Source: Pararhodobacter sp. CCB-MM2 (GTDB lineage: Bacteria > Pseudomonadota > Alphaproteobacteria > Rhodobacterales > Rhodobacteraceae). Taken from it: DNA of 64,000 nucleotides. Where the stretch lies: the NCBI RefSeq assembly GCF_001691415.1, contig NZ_LRRR01000004.1:186001-250000 (forward strand), given 5' to 3'. The position numbers and the translations under genes were made by a program. Of the stretch, positions 16,699-25,906 are shown piece after piece; position 1 is the first letter of the stretch, and every line of letters begins with the position of its first letter. The notes beneath the pieces are model-generated. The model did not search any database. It was given only the letters and a program-made list of their open reading frames with translations, and was not told the DNA's origin.

Positions 16699-17583
16699 AT
16701 GGCGCCGGATTGGAAGACGCTGCCCCCGCTCACCGCCCTGCGCGCCTTTGATCAGGCGGCGCGGGCGGGCAGCTTCGCGGGTGCGGCGCGGGCGTTGAAT
16801 GTCACGCATGCCGCCGTGGCCCAGCAGGTGCGCGCGCTGGAGGCCGATCTGGGCGTCGCGCTGCTGCGGCGGGCCGGGCGCGGTGTCGCACTGACCGCCG
16901 AGGGGACGACGCTGGCGCAGGCCTTGGCCGAAGGGTTCGACCGCCTCGCGCAGGGCGTCGAGGACCTGCGTGCGCAGGCCGCCGGGCGGCCCCTGCAGAT
17001 CACCGCGACGGTGTTTTTCGTGCAGATCGTGCTGATGCCCTTGCTCGACCGGTTCTGGGCCGAGCATCCTGGCTTCCGCCTGTCCTTCCATCCCACGCAG
17101 GACGCCGTCGATCTGGCGGCCGAGGGGCTGGACCTAGCCCTGCGGACCAGCATGGTGCCCGATCCCGACTGGCCGGGCCTGCAGTCCGAACTGCTTCTCG
17201 CCACCCGCCGGATCGCCGTCGCGGCCCCTTCGCTCTGGCGGGACGGGACGGTGCCGCTGACGGATCTGCCGTGGATCTACCAGCGCGGCTTCGCCTTCGC
17301 CGAGGACCCGATGCGCGAGGTCGGTGTCGACATGGCGCAGGTGCGGCAGATCTGGCCCGGCGCCGCGATGCTGGAGATTTCAGCAGCGTTGCGGGGGCTC
17401 GGCGTGCTCATCGCGTCCGAGATGCTGGTGCGCGAGGAGTTGGACAGCGGCCGCCTTGTCCGCGTGCCGCTGCCGACGGAATCCCCGGTCTATTACTTCG
17501 CCGCAACGCCCAAGGGGCCGATGCGCCCGCAGACGCGGGTCTTCATCGACTGGCTGAAAGCGGCGCTGCTGGCTCAGGCCTGA
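16699..17583 (+). CDS. LysR-family transcriptional regulator (GcvA-like)
   Basis: DNA-binding regulator, 294 aa. The N-terminal winged helix includes PPLTALRAFDQAARAGSF and LNVTHAAVAQQVRALE, the wording typical of the GcvA/AmpR branch, followed by a substrate-binding domain. ATG at 16699 is preferred over GTG at 16687 because GTGAGG, which contains that GTG, serves as its ribosome site. It converges on pxpC with a ten-base overlap of the coding ends. It may regulate pxpABC, but location alone supports this. Confidence 0.88.
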   Translation: MAPDWKTLPPLTALRAFDQAARAGSFAGAARALNVTHAAVAQQVRALEADLGVALLRRAGRGVALTAEGTTLAQALAEGFDRLAQGVEDLRAQAAGRPLQITATVFFVQIVLMPLLDRFWAEHPGFRLSFHPTQDAVDLAAEGLDLALRTSMVPDPDWPGLQSELLLATRRIAVAAPSLWRDGTVPLTDLPWIYQRGFAFAEDPMREVGVDMAQVRQIWPGAAMLEISAALRGLGVLIASEMLVREELDSGRLVRVPLPTESPVYYFAATPKGPMRPQTRVFIDWLKAALLAQA

Positions 17584-18530
17584 GCCTCGGCCCGGCGAGC
17601 GAGATACTCGGCCCAGCGGTCCTTGCGGAAGCGGGCGAGGGTCGCCGCCTCGGCAGGCGTCAGCACCACCAGCTCCAACGGGTCGCCGGCGCGGAGTTGT
17701 GCGAAGCCGTCGGTGTCGTCGTCCAGCACCGTGGCGATCTTGGGATAGCCGCCGGTGGTCTGGTGATCGGCCATCAGCAGCGTCGGCACACCGTCGCCCG
17801 CCACCTGAACCGAGCCCCGCAGGATCGGCTCCGAGGGGATCGACAGCGCGTCGCCCAACTCCAGCTTCGGACCCTTCAGCCGCATCCCCATCCGGTCGCC
17901 CTGCGCCGTCACTTGCCACGGCCCGGCACGGAAAGTCTCCAGAGTCTCGGCCGGAAAGCAGCGGTCCTGCGGGCCCATGACGACATGCAGCTTCTGGCGC
18001 GGGCGGCAGGTGACGGGCAGGGGGAGGTCGCGCTCGGGCCGGGTCTGGGCGTCGATGATGCGCAGCGTCTGGCCCGACTTCACCACCCCGCCACCCAGCC
18101 CCGATCCGGCATGGGTCGAGGCGCTGCCGAGCCAACGTGGGCAGTCCAGCGCGCCCGCGAAAGCGACATAGGCCCAGGCGCCCCAATGGCCGGGGCGGAT
18201 CACCAGCGTCTCGCCCGCCGTCAGGGTGACGACATGCCATGAGGCCAGCTTGCGCGCGCCCGCTTCCACCACGAAGGCGCCGCCGGTCACGGCAAGCGAG
18301 ACGGTACCTTCGGTGCAGGTCATCCGCAGCCCGCCGAGCGAGACCTCGATCACCGGCGCGCCGGCGGGATTGCCCAAAGCGAGATTGGCCAAAGCCAGCG
18401 CCTTGCGGTCCATCCCGCCCGAGGAAGGGACCCCGAAGCGCATATGGCCGGGGCGGCCCGCGTCCTGAAGGCTGACCAAGGGCCCGGCGAAATCGACATG
18501 GAACAGGGCGTCAGCCATTTTGGGCCTCAT
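17574..18530 (-). CDS. pxpC: 5-oxoprolinase subunit C (KipA/AHS2 family)
   Basis: One of three subunits of the bacterial ATP-dependent 5-oxoprolinase, which opens pyroglutamate (5-oxoproline) to glutamate; 318 aa. The biotin-dependent carboxyltransferase-like/AHS2 domain fills the protein (opening FAGPLVSLQDAGRPGHMRFGVPSSGGMD). Overlaps pxpB by 20 bases. Its stop overlaps the converging LysR gene by ten bases. KipA names in Bacillus refer to the same family. Confidence 0.9.
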   Translation of the reverse strand: MRPKMADALFHVDFAGPLVSLQDAGRPGHMRFGVPSSGGMDRKALALANLALGNPAGAPVIEVSLGGLRMTCTEGTVSLAVTGGAFVVEAGARKLASWHVVTLTAGETLVIRPGHWGAWAYVAFAGALDCPRWLGSASTHAGSGLGGGVVKSGQTLRIIDAQTRPERDLPLPVTCRPRQKLHVVMGPQDRCFPAETLETFRAGPWQVTAQGDRMGMRLKGPKLELGDALSIPSEPILRGSVQVAGDGVPTLLMADHQTTGGYPKIATVLDDDTDGFAQLRAGDPLELVVLTPAEAATLARFRKDRWAEYLARRAEAQA

Positions 18531-19200
18531 ATTCGGCCAGCGACAAGCGTTTGAAGCGGACCTGATCGCCCACGTCGAAGAGGAAGGGCCGGTCTTCGGC
18601 GCCGGTTAGGATCTTCGCAGGCGAGCGGCCGAGGATCCACCAACCGGTCGGCATGGTCAGCGTCGTGATCAGACATTGCGCGCCCGCGACGATGACCGAC
18701 CCCGCCGCCACACCCCGCACCGGCGCCGGTTTGCGGTCCATGCGCAGCTCGGGCCGGACGCCGGCCATATAGGCATAGCCCGGCGCGAAACCGTAGAGAT
18801 AGACGCGGTAATCGCCCGCCAGATGCGCGTTGATCACGGCCTCTTCGCTGAGGCCCAGCTTCATCGCCACTTCGGGCAGGTCGCGTGCGAAGGGGGCCTC
18901 GTAGCAGATACCGATCTCATGCGTGACGGGCGCGCTTGCCTCGGCACCGGAAGCGCCCAACAGCGAGGTCACATGCGCGCCGATGGCGGCGTGGTCGGTC
19001 AGCGCGGGGTCGAACTCGACCAGCAGGTTGACGAAGGCGGGCACGGCTTCGCGCAGGCCGGGGGCAGGATGGGTGCTCAGGGCATGATCCAGCCGCAAGA
19101 CGGCGGCATGGGCGGTATCGTCGAGCGCCTCGGCAAACTCCACCAGCAGCGCGTGGTCGGCGACGGGGGTGAGGCGCGGCGTCTCGGGCGTGGGGGTCAC
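18511..19200 (-). CDS. pxpB: 5-oxoprolinase subunit B (KipI/AHS1 family)
   Basis: Second 5-oxoprolinase subunit, 229 aa, AHS1/KipI family. Family hallmarks are PxVNLLVEFDP-like text in the first half and YGFAPGYAYM plus the conserved R-K-x-P-x-P stretch (MDRKPAPVRGVAAGSV). It works as a complex with PxpC and acts with PxpA. Overlaps pxpA by four bases. Confidence 0.9.
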   Translation of the reverse strand: MTPTPETPRLTPVADHALLVEFAEALDDTAHAAVLRLDHALSTHPAPGLREAVPAFVNLLVEFDPALTDHAAIGAHVTSLLGASGAEASAPVTHEIGICYEAPFARDLPEVAMKLGLSEEAVINAHLAGDYRVYLYGFAPGYAYMAGVRPELRMDRKPAPVRGVAAGSVIVAGAQCLITTLTMPTGWWILGRSPAKILTGAEDRPFLFDVGDQVRFKRLSLAEYEAQNG

Positions 19201-19952
19201 AGGAAGCTCTCCACGCTGACCCCGGCGGCGAGGAGGCGCTTGCGGACCTCGGTGGCCATCGCCACCGCGCCGGGGCTGTCACCATGCACGCAGATCGATT
19301 GCGCCGCCAAGGGGATCGCGTCACCGCCGACGGTCGGCATGAGCCCGGTCTCCAGATAGCGCAGCAGCCGGTCCGAGGCCTCGGCGGGATCATGGATCAT
19401 CGCGCCGGGCTGCGAGCGGGGGACGAGACGGCCCTCCGGCGTGTAGCCCCGGTCGGCGAAGATCTCGGAGAAGACCGGCAAGCCCGCCTCGCGCGCAGCG
19501 ATCTCCAGCTCGGTCCCCGAGATGGCGAGCAGCGCCAGCCGCCCGGGCTGCGCCGCAACCGCCTCGCAGATCGCGTCGGCCACCGCGCGGTTGTCGGCGC
19601 CCAGATTGGCCAAGGCGCCATGCGCCTTCACATAGGCGACCTCCGCCCCCGCCAAAGCCGCGACGCCCGTGAGCGCGCCGATCTGCGCCGCGACCATCCG
19701 CGCGATCTCGGCAGGCGTCATCGGGATCACCCGGCGGCCGAAGCCCTCGCGGTCGACATAGCCCGGATGCGCGCCAATCACGACGCCCTTGGCCGAGGCC
19801 GTGCGCAGGGTCTGATACATCGTCTCAGGGTCCGAGGCATGGCCGCCGCAGGCCACATTGGCCGAGGTGACGATGCCCAGCATCGCCGTGTCGTCGCCCA
19901 TCGCCCAGGGGCCGAAGCTCTCGCCGAGGTCGGAATTGAGGTCGATGCGCAT
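19197..19952 (-). CDS. pxpA: 5-oxoprolinase subunit A (LamB/YcsF family)
   Basis: Third 5-oxoprolinase subunit, 251 aa. It begins MRIDLNSDLGESFGPW and contains SANVACGGHASDP, both characteristic of LamB/YcsF proteins. CGGAGGG lies a few bases before its ATG. First gene of pxpA-pxpB-pxpC; the operon start faces the divergent PadR gene. The system recycles the pyroglutamate that forms from glutamine or peptides, a metabolic link to the other cyclic-amide enzymes in this window. Confidence 0.92.
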   Translation of the reverse strand: MRIDLNSDLGESFGPWAMGDDTAMLGIVTSANVACGGHASDPETMYQTLRTASAKGVVIGAHPGYVDREGFGRRVIPMTPAEIARMVAAQIGALTGVAALAGAEVAYVKAHGALANLGADNRAVADAICEAVAAQPGRLALLAISGTELEIAAREAGLPVFSEIFADRGYTPEGRLVPRSQPGAMIHDPAEASDRLLRYLETGLMPTVGGDAIPLAAQSICVHGDSPGAVAMATEVRKRLLAAGVSVESFL

Positions 19953-20037
19953 GGGGCCCTCCGGTCAGGTCTCAGGCCGAACCAAACCCCAAGGCGCGGC
20001 AAGGTCAAGGAGTGCGAGGCCGGGCCGGTCGGAAAAT

Positions 20038-20070
20038 TCCCGATATATCTTGATTTCCGATATATCGGGA
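20038..20070. promoter_or_regulatory. PadR-type operator
   Basis: Perfect 12-bp inverted repeat: TCCCGATATATC, nine-base spacer, GATATATCGGGA, ending 14 bases before the PadR gene start. Each arm holds the 8-bp palindrome GATATATC, with centres 17 bp apart. AT-rich palindromes of this kind are known targets of PadR regulators. Autoregulation of the PadR/ferric reductase operon is the natural reading. Confidence 0.7.
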
Positions 20071-20084
20071 TTAGTTTCGCCGGC

Positions 20085-20561
20085 ATGAAACCTGACGCCT
20101 CCCATCGCCCCCGCAAGCGCCTCTTCGATTACGGCGAGCTGCGGCTTCTGATCCTTGCCATGATCGGCGAGCATCCGCGGCATGGCTATGAGATCATCAA
20201 GGCATTGGAGGACCGGTTCCGCGGCCGCTATTCCCCCAGCCCCGGCGTGGTCTATCCGGCGCTGAGCTGGCTGGAGGATCTGGGCTATATCGCCATCACG
20301 CCCGATGCGGGCGGGCGGAAATTGTCAACGATTACAGCAGCAGGGCAGAGCTTCCTTGCTGCGAACGAAGGGGCGGTCGCGGATCTACTGACCCGCAAAC
20401 CGCCCTGCCGACCCCTGATGCCCGACGAGGTCGAGACGGCGATGGATGCCGTCAAGGCCGCGCTCCGGGCCCAGCTCTCCGCCAGCCCTACGCCCGAGCG
20501 GATCACCGCCATCGCCGCCGTCCTGAACCGCGCGGCCGAAAGCCTGAACGACGGCTCGTGA
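20085..20561 (+). CDS. PadR-family transcriptional regulator
   Basis: Winged-helix regulator, 158 aa. The PadR signature is clear: LRLLILAMIGEHPRHGYEIIKALEDRFRG followed by SPGVVYPALSWLEDLGYI and a C-terminal dimerisation helix. The start is the ATG at 20085, right after the operator; the frame upstream is open but has no gene character. Overlaps the siderophore-interacting protein gene as GTGA, so regulator and enzyme are co-expressed and probably feedback-controlled. Confidence 0.9.
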   Translation: MKPDASHRPRKRLFDYGELRLLILAMIGEHPRHGYEIIKALEDRFRGRYSPSPGVVYPALSWLEDLGYIAITPDAGGRKLSTITAAGQSFLAANEGAVADLLTRKPPCRPLMPDEVETAMDAVKAALRAQLSASPTPERITAIAAVLNRAAESLNDGS

Positions 20562-21334
20562 CCGTCATCCCTTCATCGGACACACCGACCATGGAACAGA
20601 TCATCACCCGCCACCGCCACGAACTCAAACGCCGCCAGTTGACGGTGGCCGGGGTGGCGACCCTCACCCCCCACATGATCCGCATCACGCTCTCGGGCGA
20701 GGATCTGGCGGATTTCACGTCGCTCGCGCCCGACGACCATCTGAAGCTGATGATCGACACGGGCGCCGAGAAGCCCGAGATGCGCGACTACACGCCCCGC
20801 GCCTATGACAACGCCGCCCGCACGCTGGTCGTCGATTTCGCCGTGCACGAGGCCGGCCCTGCGACCGCCTGGGCGCTGGGCGCTAAAGCCGGCGACAGCC
20901 TGACCATCGGCGGCCCGCGCGGCTCGGCCGTGGTGGCGCCGGTGTTCGACTGGTGGCTGTTCATCACCGACGAGACCGGCCTCCCCGCGATGGGCCGCTG
21001 GGTCGAGGAACTGCCGGCGGGGCAAACCGTCATCACCCTGGGCGCCGTTCCCGAGGCGGCGGACGAGCAGGTCTGGACCTCGGCCGCGACGCAGCAAGCC
21101 CATTGGGTGCACCGCCCGGTCGAACAGGCCGCCGAGATCGCGCCCCTCTTGGACGCAGCGAAGGGCATCGCGTTGCCCGAGGGTCGCGGCTTCATCTGGA
21201 TCGCCGCCGAGGCCAAGGTCGCCCGTGCCCTGCGCGATCATTTCGAGGAACGCGGCCATCCGCGTCATCAGATGAAGGCCGCAGGCTACTGGATCGACGG
21301 TCAGGCCGACGCCAGCGACAAGTCGCTCGACTAA
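20558..21334 (+). CDS. Siderophore-interacting protein, FAD/NAD(P)H ferric-siderophore reductase
   Basis: ViuB/YqjH-type cytoplasmic reductase that frees iron from imported ferric siderophores, 258 aa. The FAD-binding RxYTPR motif is present (MRDYTPRAYD, near residue 70), followed by the NAD(P)-binding SIP domain with WIAAEAKVARALR. Start GTG overlaps the PadR stop; an ATG 11 codons later is an alternative. Its end overlaps the converging photolyase gene by four bases. PadR-SIP pairs are common in proteobacteria. Confidence 0.9.
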   Translation: MTVIPSSDTPTMEQIITRHRHELKRRQLTVAGVATLTPHMIRITLSGEDLADFTSLAPDDHLKLMIDTGAEKPEMRDYTPRAYDNAARTLVVDFAVHEAGPATAWALGAKAGDSLTIGGPRGSAVVAPVFDWWLFITDETGLPAMGRWVEELPAGQTVITLGAVPEAADEQVWTSAATQQAHWVHRPVEQAAEIAPLLDAAKGIALPEGRGFIWIAAEAKVARALRDHFEERGHPRHQMKAAGYWIDGQADASDKSLD

Positions 21335-22857
21335 ACCGGATCGCCGCGCGACAGGCGCTGGAGGAAGGCCTCGGCCTCGTCCAGCACCGTCGCGCGGTGT
21401 TTCGCGTCCATGCGGTCCCAGGTGCGGTACATCTGCGCCATGCGGGGATTGCCCTCGAACCGGTCGCGATGGCGGTCGAGGAGTTTCCAATAGAGCAGGT
21501 TGAACGGGCAGGCCTTCTCGCCGGTCTTGGCCTTCACGCTATAATCGCAGGCGCCGCAATAATCCGACATCTTGTCGATGTAATTCCCTGACGAGACATA
21601 GGGTTTCGACCCCACCAGCCCGCCATCCGCGAATTGGCTCATGCCGACGGTATTCGGCGCCTCGACCCATTCGAAGGCGTCGATATAGACCGCGAGATAC
21701 CAGTCATGCACCTCGGCCGGATTGATCCCGGCGATGAGGGCGAAATTGCCGGTGATCATCAGGCGCTGGATGTGATGGGCATAGGCCTCGTCCCGCGTCT
21801 GGGCGACGGCGTGGCTAAGGCAATTCATCCGTGTCTTCGCGCCCCAATAGAGCGGCGGCAATTTGCGATGGTGGTTCAGCTGGTTGCGGTGCGGATACTC
21901 GGGCCCTTCGCGGAAATAGATGCCGCGCATGAATTCCCGCCAGCCGAGGATCTGACGGATATAGCCCTCGGCGGCATTCAAAGGCGCGTGGCCGTCGAGA
22001 TAGGCCTTTTCGACCCGCTGGCAGATATCGAGCGCATCGAGCAGACCGATATTGAGATAGGCCGAGATCAGCGAATGATAGAGGAAGCGGTTCCCCTGCA
22101 GCATCGCGTCCTGATAATCGCCGAACGAGGGCAGGGCGTGTTTGATGAAGTGATCGAGCACCTTTCCTGCCTGATCGGCATCCGTCGCATAGCCGAAGGG
22201 TTTGAGCGTCCCGAAATTCTTGCCGAAGTGGGTTTCCACGAGGTCCAGCACCTCGGCGACCGTCGCGTCGGGTTCAAACCAGAGGGGTTTCGGGGCGAAT
22301 AGGTCATCGGGCGCGGGTTTGCGGTTCTCGGAATCGTAATTCCATTTGCCGCCCTCGGGCTGGTCGCCGTCCATCAACAGGCCGGTCTTGCGCCGCATCT
22401 CGCGGTAGAAATACTCCATCCGCAGCGCCTTGCGCCCCTCGGCCCAAGTGTCGAACTCGCGGTGCGAGGCGATGAAGCGGCTGTCCTCCAGAAGCGTCAC
22501 GTCGAGCGGCATGTCCTGCAGCGCCTCGATCAGCCGCCACTCGCCGGGGCGGGTGGCGAGCACCTTTGACGTGCCATGCTGGTCGGCGCGGCGCAGGAGT
22601 TCGCCGGGGATGGAGCCCGCGTTGTCTTCGTCATCGAGCCGCGTGTAGTCGACCTGCCAGCCATCGTCCCGCAGCCGGGCGGCGAATTTGCGCATGGCGG
22701 CGAAGATCAGCGCGATCTTCTTGGGGTGGTGGGGCACATAGGCGGCCTCGTCGGCGACCTCGGCCATGACCACGCGGTCCTGCGCCTTGTCGGCCCGTTT
22801 CAGCGCCGGGATCTCGGGCGAGAGCTGGTCGCCGAGGATCAGGATCAGCCTCACCAC
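21331..22857 (-). CDS. Iron-sulfur photolyase/cryptochrome (PhrB/CryB class)
   Basis: FAD and 4Fe-4S photolyase-related protein (FeS-BCP class), 508 aa. The four cluster cysteines are at 346, 434, 437 and 450, the same spacing as Agrobacterium PhrB (350, 438, 441, 454). The N-terminal antenna domain starts MVRLILILGDQLSPE. PhrB repairs (6-4) photoproducts; Rhodobacter CryB also affects light-dependent gene expression, so either a repair or a signalling role is possible. Starts within the 3' end of the SDR gene, forming an operon. Confidence 0.92.
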   Translation of the reverse strand: MVRLILILGDQLSPEIPALKRADKAQDRVVMAEVADEAAYVPHHPKKIALIFAAMRKFAARLRDDGWQVDYTRLDDEDNAGSIPGELLRRADQHGTSKVLATRPGEWRLIEALQDMPLDVTLLEDSRFIASHREFDTWAEGRKALRMEYFYREMRRKTGLLMDGDQPEGGKWNYDSENRKPAPDDLFAPKPLWFEPDATVAEVLDLVETHFGKNFGTLKPFGYATDADQAGKVLDHFIKHALPSFGDYQDAMLQGNRFLYHSLISAYLNIGLLDALDICQRVEKAYLDGHAPLNAAEGYIRQILGWREFMRGIYFREGPEYPHRNQLNHHRKLPPLYWGAKTRMNCLSHAVAQTRDEAYAHHIQRLMITGNFALIAGINPAEVHDWYLAVYIDAFEWVEAPNTVGMSQFADGGLVGSKPYVSSGNYIDKMSDYCGACDYSVKAKTGEKACPFNLLYWKLLDRHRDRFEGNPRMAQMYRTWDRMDAKHRATVLDEAEAFLQRLSRGDPV

Positions 22858-23513
22858 GGCACCGCCTTGCCGGCCCAGTCGAAGAACTGCCCGGTCTCCT
22901 TCGACGTCAAATTGTTCAGCACGCGCAACAGGTTATCCGCCGATTCGGACGCCGTAACCTTGCGATGCGCGGGGTAATCTGCGGTGAAGGCCGTCTCTAC
23001 GGTGCCGGGATGTAGGGCGACAATGACCGCCTCGGGGCGCTTTCGGGACAACTCTATCGCAGCGGTGCGGGTGATCTGGTTCGCCGCTGCCTTGGCCGCG
23101 CGGTAGCTGTACCAGCCGCCCATGCCATTGTCGCCGATAGACCCGACCCGCGCCGTCAGCACGCCAACCGAACAGCGGCCCGAGCGGGGCAGGAGGCGGG
23201 GCAATTCCTTCAGCACCAGCGCCGGGCCGATGGCGTTGACGGCGAAGACCTGTGCCATCACTTCGGCGTCGATCTCGGCCAAGGATTTCTCGGGGCGCGC
23301 GCCCTCGGGCGACAGGATGCCCGTCGCGACCAGCACCCGGTCGAAGGGGCCGTCCACCGCGCCCAGAACCCGCGCGACGGACGCGGTGTCCGTCACATCA
23401 AGCCCGTCGTCGCGGCGCGAGAGGGCCACGACCTCTTCGCCCCGGGCCCGGAGCGTTGCGTCCAGCGCCGCACCGATCCCGCCCGAGGCGCCGATCACCA
23501 GAGTTCGTGTCAC
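22851..23513 (-). CDS. SDR-family oxidoreductase (CsgA-like)
   Basis: Short-chain dehydrogenase, 220 aa. The nucleotide site is GASGGIGAAL near residue 8, and the catalytic YxxxK is YSYRAAK near 138, with an upstream Ser/Thr in VGVLTARVGS. GTG start at 23511-23513 with AGGGAAAG upstream. Its stop overlaps the photolyase start. The gene pairing SDR-photolyase is seen in other alphaproteobacteria, but the function in this pairing is unknown. Confidence 0.88.
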   Translation of the reverse strand: MTRTLVIGASGGIGAALDATLRARGEEVVALSRRDDGLDVTDTASVARVLGAVDGPFDRVLVATGILSPEGARPEKSLAEIDAEVMAQVFAVNAIGPALVLKELPRLLPRSGRCSVGVLTARVGSIGDNGMGGWYSYRAAKAAANQITRTAAIELSRKRPEAVIVALHPGTVETAFTADYPAHRKVTASESADNLLRVLNNLTSKETGQFFDWAGKAVPW

Positions 23514-23570
23514 GTCTTTCCCTTTCCCGATCCGACCCAGTTAGCGCGGGGCCGGACGAGGGAAAGGGGC

Positions 23571-24722
23571 TCAGAAATCGAGCCGCAACAGTCGGCCCGG
23601 CGCGCCATCTTCCAGCACCCAGACCGTGCCGTCGGGGGCTACGTCGACATCGCGGATGCGCGCGCCCATGTCCCAACGCTCGGCCTCAGCCGGCTGGCCG
23701 CCCTCGAACGAGAGGCGGATCAACGCTTGCCCCGCCAAGGCGCCGACCAGCGCGGAGCCTTGCCAGTCGGGGAAATCCTCGCCGTGGTAGAAGGCCAGCC
23801 CCGAGGGCGCGGTGCCCGTGCCCCAGGCGTGTTCCGGCGGGGTGAAATCGGGGTTGGTGTCGTGATGCGGGATCGCGGCGAAATCGTAGCCGACGCCCTC
23901 GGACACCTCGCCCCAGCCGTAGTTCAGGCCGGGCTCAATGCGGTTGACCTCATCGCCGCCGCGCGGGCCCATCTCGTGCTCCCACAGGACGCCGTCCGCA
24001 TCGAAGGCGAGGCCATAGGGATTGCGGTGGCCTGTGGTCCAGGTCTGCGCCCGGAACCCACCTTCCGAGGCCCAAGGGTTGTCCTCGGGCACCGAGCCGT
24101 CCAGCAGGAGGCGGATGATCTTGCCGCGCGCCATGTCGGGGTCTTGCGCGTGCTGCTCTTCCTGCCGTTCGCCCAGCGTCAGGAAGACATGCTCGCCGGC
24201 CGGGTCGAAGGCGATGATCGCGCCGGGATGACCGCCCCAGCTTTGCTGCGGCTGGCGGAAGATCTCGGTCAGATCGGCCAATTGCGCGGTGCCGTCGCCT
24301 TGGCGCAAGACAGCATGGGCCAAAGTGATCTGCGTGCCGTTCTCGGACGGGGCGGAATAGCTGAGATAGATCCGCCCGGTCTGTGCGTAATCCGGCGAGG
24401 CCGCGACATCATGCAGGCCGACCTGACCGCCGGCGGCCACGGGGGGCAGGTTGGTGACCTCGGTCCGCTCGCCATCCGGCGTGAGCAGGAACAGGCGGCC
24501 CTCGATCTCGGTGACCAGCAGGCGGTTGTCGGGCAAGAAGCCGATCGCCCAAGGGTCCTGAAATTCTGCCACCGGGGTCGGGGTGAAGGGCTGCGTTTCC
24601 GAGGGGTAGGGCGCCGAGGGCAGGTAGCCGGTCGAGCGGTTCCCTTGCGCAACGGCGGCAATGGTGACGACGCTGGCCCCGGTCAACAGGGCAGCGGCAA
24701 ACAGGATCGGGCGGCGGCGCAT
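23571..24722 (-). CDS. PQQ-type soluble aldose sugar/sorbosone dehydrogenase
   Basis: Periplasmic six-bladed beta-propeller of the glucose/sorbosone dehydrogenase family, 383 aa (YliI/Asd-like). A signal peptide (RRRPILFAAALLTGASVVTIAAVAQG) precedes the propeller, whose motifs include WAIGFLPDNRLLVTE, the HGGxx-like stretch WGGHPGAI, TGHRNPYGLAFD and EMGPRGGDEVN. ATG at 24720-24722 chosen for CGGAG six bases upstream. Oxidises an aldose in the periplasm, passing electrons through PQQ if that cofactor is available; no pqq genes are in the window. Probably monocistronic. Confidence 0.88.
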   Translation of the reverse strand: MRRRPILFAAALLTGASVVTIAAVAQGNRSTGYLPSAPYPSETQPFTPTPVAEFQDPWAIGFLPDNRLLVTEIEGRLFLLTPDGERTEVTNLPPVAAGGQVGLHDVAASPDYAQTGRIYLSYSAPSENGTQITLAHAVLRQGDGTAQLADLTEIFRQPQQSWGGHPGAIIAFDPAGEHVFLTLGERQEEQHAQDPDMARGKIIRLLLDGSVPEDNPWASEGGFRAQTWTTGHRNPYGLAFDADGVLWEHEMGPRGGDEVNRIEPGLNYGWGEVSEGVGYDFAAIPHHDTNPDFTPPEHAWGTGTAPSGLAFYHGEDFPDWQGSALVGALAGQALIRLSFEGGQPAEAERWDMGARIRDVDVAPDGTVWVLEDGAPGRLLRLDF

Positions 24723-24852
24723 GACGTCTCCGTCTTTGGGGTCCGGTCTGAGGGCGCCCAAAGCGCGGGCGCTGCCATGCATGTAGGGGTGAGGAGGCGT
24801 TTCTCCCAGCCTTGGGATGCTGACGTTTCCGTCAACGGGGCGGGAAAACGGC

Positions 24853-24879
24853 AAAAGCCGGGCGGGGGGCCCGGCTTTT
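24853..24879 (-). terminator. Rho-independent terminator of the peptide ABC operon
   Basis: 10-bp stem AAAAGCCGGG / CCCGGCTTTT with a seven-base loop. On the minus strand it ends with TTTT and lies 20 bases after the last ATPase gene of the importer operon. Confidence 0.8.
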
Positions 24880-24898
24880 CAAGGGTCTGGAGGAAGGA

Positions 24899-25906
24899 TC
24901 AGGCCAGTGAAGGGACCTTGAAGCAGGCGACGCGGCGACCGGGGGCGACCTCTCGCAGGGCCGGGCGGCCGAGGCGGCAGCCGTCATCCGCCAAGGGGCA
25001 GCGGTCCGAGAAACGGCAACCCGGCGGGGGATTGCGCGCATCCGGCAGCCCGCCGGTCAGGGGCAGCGGTTCGTGCGATTGATCCACGCTGGGCACCGGC
25101 ACCGCCTGCACCAGCGCGCGGGTATAGGGGTGCAGCGGATTGGTCACCACGTCCTTGGTCGGCCCGTCCTCGACCACGGAACCCAGATACATGGTGATCG
25201 TGCGCTCGCAGACATAGCGCACCAGCGCGAGGTCGTGGCTGATGAACACCGCCGCCAGCCCCATCGTGTCGCGCACCTCTCGCAGGACGTTGAGGATGCC
25301 GGCGCGGACCGAGACGTCGAGCATCGAGACCGGCTCATCCGCGACGATGAAATCGGGCTGCAGCACCAGCGCACGGGCCAGAACCACGCGCTGCAACTGC
25401 CCGCCGGACAATTGGTGCGGGTAGCTGTCCAGAAGGTGCATCATCCCGTCGAGCTGCACCCGGACCAGCGCTTCGGCAACCATGCGGTCGTGCTTATCTT
25501 CGGGGACGCGGGTGTTGAACAGCGGCTCATAGAGACTGCGGCGGATGGTGAAATGCGGGTTCAACGCGTCGAACGGGTTCTGGAACACCAGCTGCGCCCG
25601 GCGGCGGAAGGCGAGTTCCTCCTCATGGCTCAACGCGGACAGGTCCTGACCCGCGAAGGTGATCTTGCCGCCCGTGGGCTCGATCAGCTTCAGCAGCATC
25701 CGGCCCAAGGTCGTCTTGCCGCAACCGGATTCACCAACGATGCCAATGGTCTCGCCGCGCTTCAGCGTGAAGCTGATATCGCTGACGGCATCGACCTTGG
25801 GCGTCCGGCTGCGCAGCACGTCGCCCAAAGATCGCGTCAGGGTGAAGCTTTTCGACAGGTTGTCGACGTCGAGCAGGATCTCGTCGCGCATGCTGGTATC
25901 CTTCAT
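24899..25906 (-). CDS. Peptide/dipeptide ABC importer ATP-binding protein (DppF-like)
   Basis: Second ATPase of the importer, 335 aa. Walker [10 protein letters not shown], signature [15 protein letters not shown], Walker [13 protein letters not shown], and the C-terminal oligo_HPY extension with clustered cysteines ([15 protein letters not shown]). Such Cys-rich tails are usual in Dpp/Opp ATPases. Overlaps the DppD-like gene by four bases. Last gene of the five-gene operon. Confidence 0.92.
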   Translation of the reverse strand: MKDTSMRDEILLDVDNLSKSFTLTRSLGDVLRSRTPKVDAVSDISFTLKRGETIGIVGESGCGKTTLGRMLLKLIEPTGGKITFAGQDLSALSHEEELAFRRRAQLVFQNPFDALNPHFTIRRSLYEPLFNTRVPEDKHDRMVAEALVRVQLDGMMHLLDSYPHQLSGGQLQRVVLARALVLQPDFIVADEPVSMLDVSVRAGILNVLREVRDTMGLAAVFISHDLALVRYVCERTITMYLGSVVEDGPTKDVVTNPLHPYTRALVQAVPVPSVDQSHEPLPLTGGLPDARNPPPGCRFSDRCPLADDGCRLGRPALREVAPGRRVACFKVPSLA

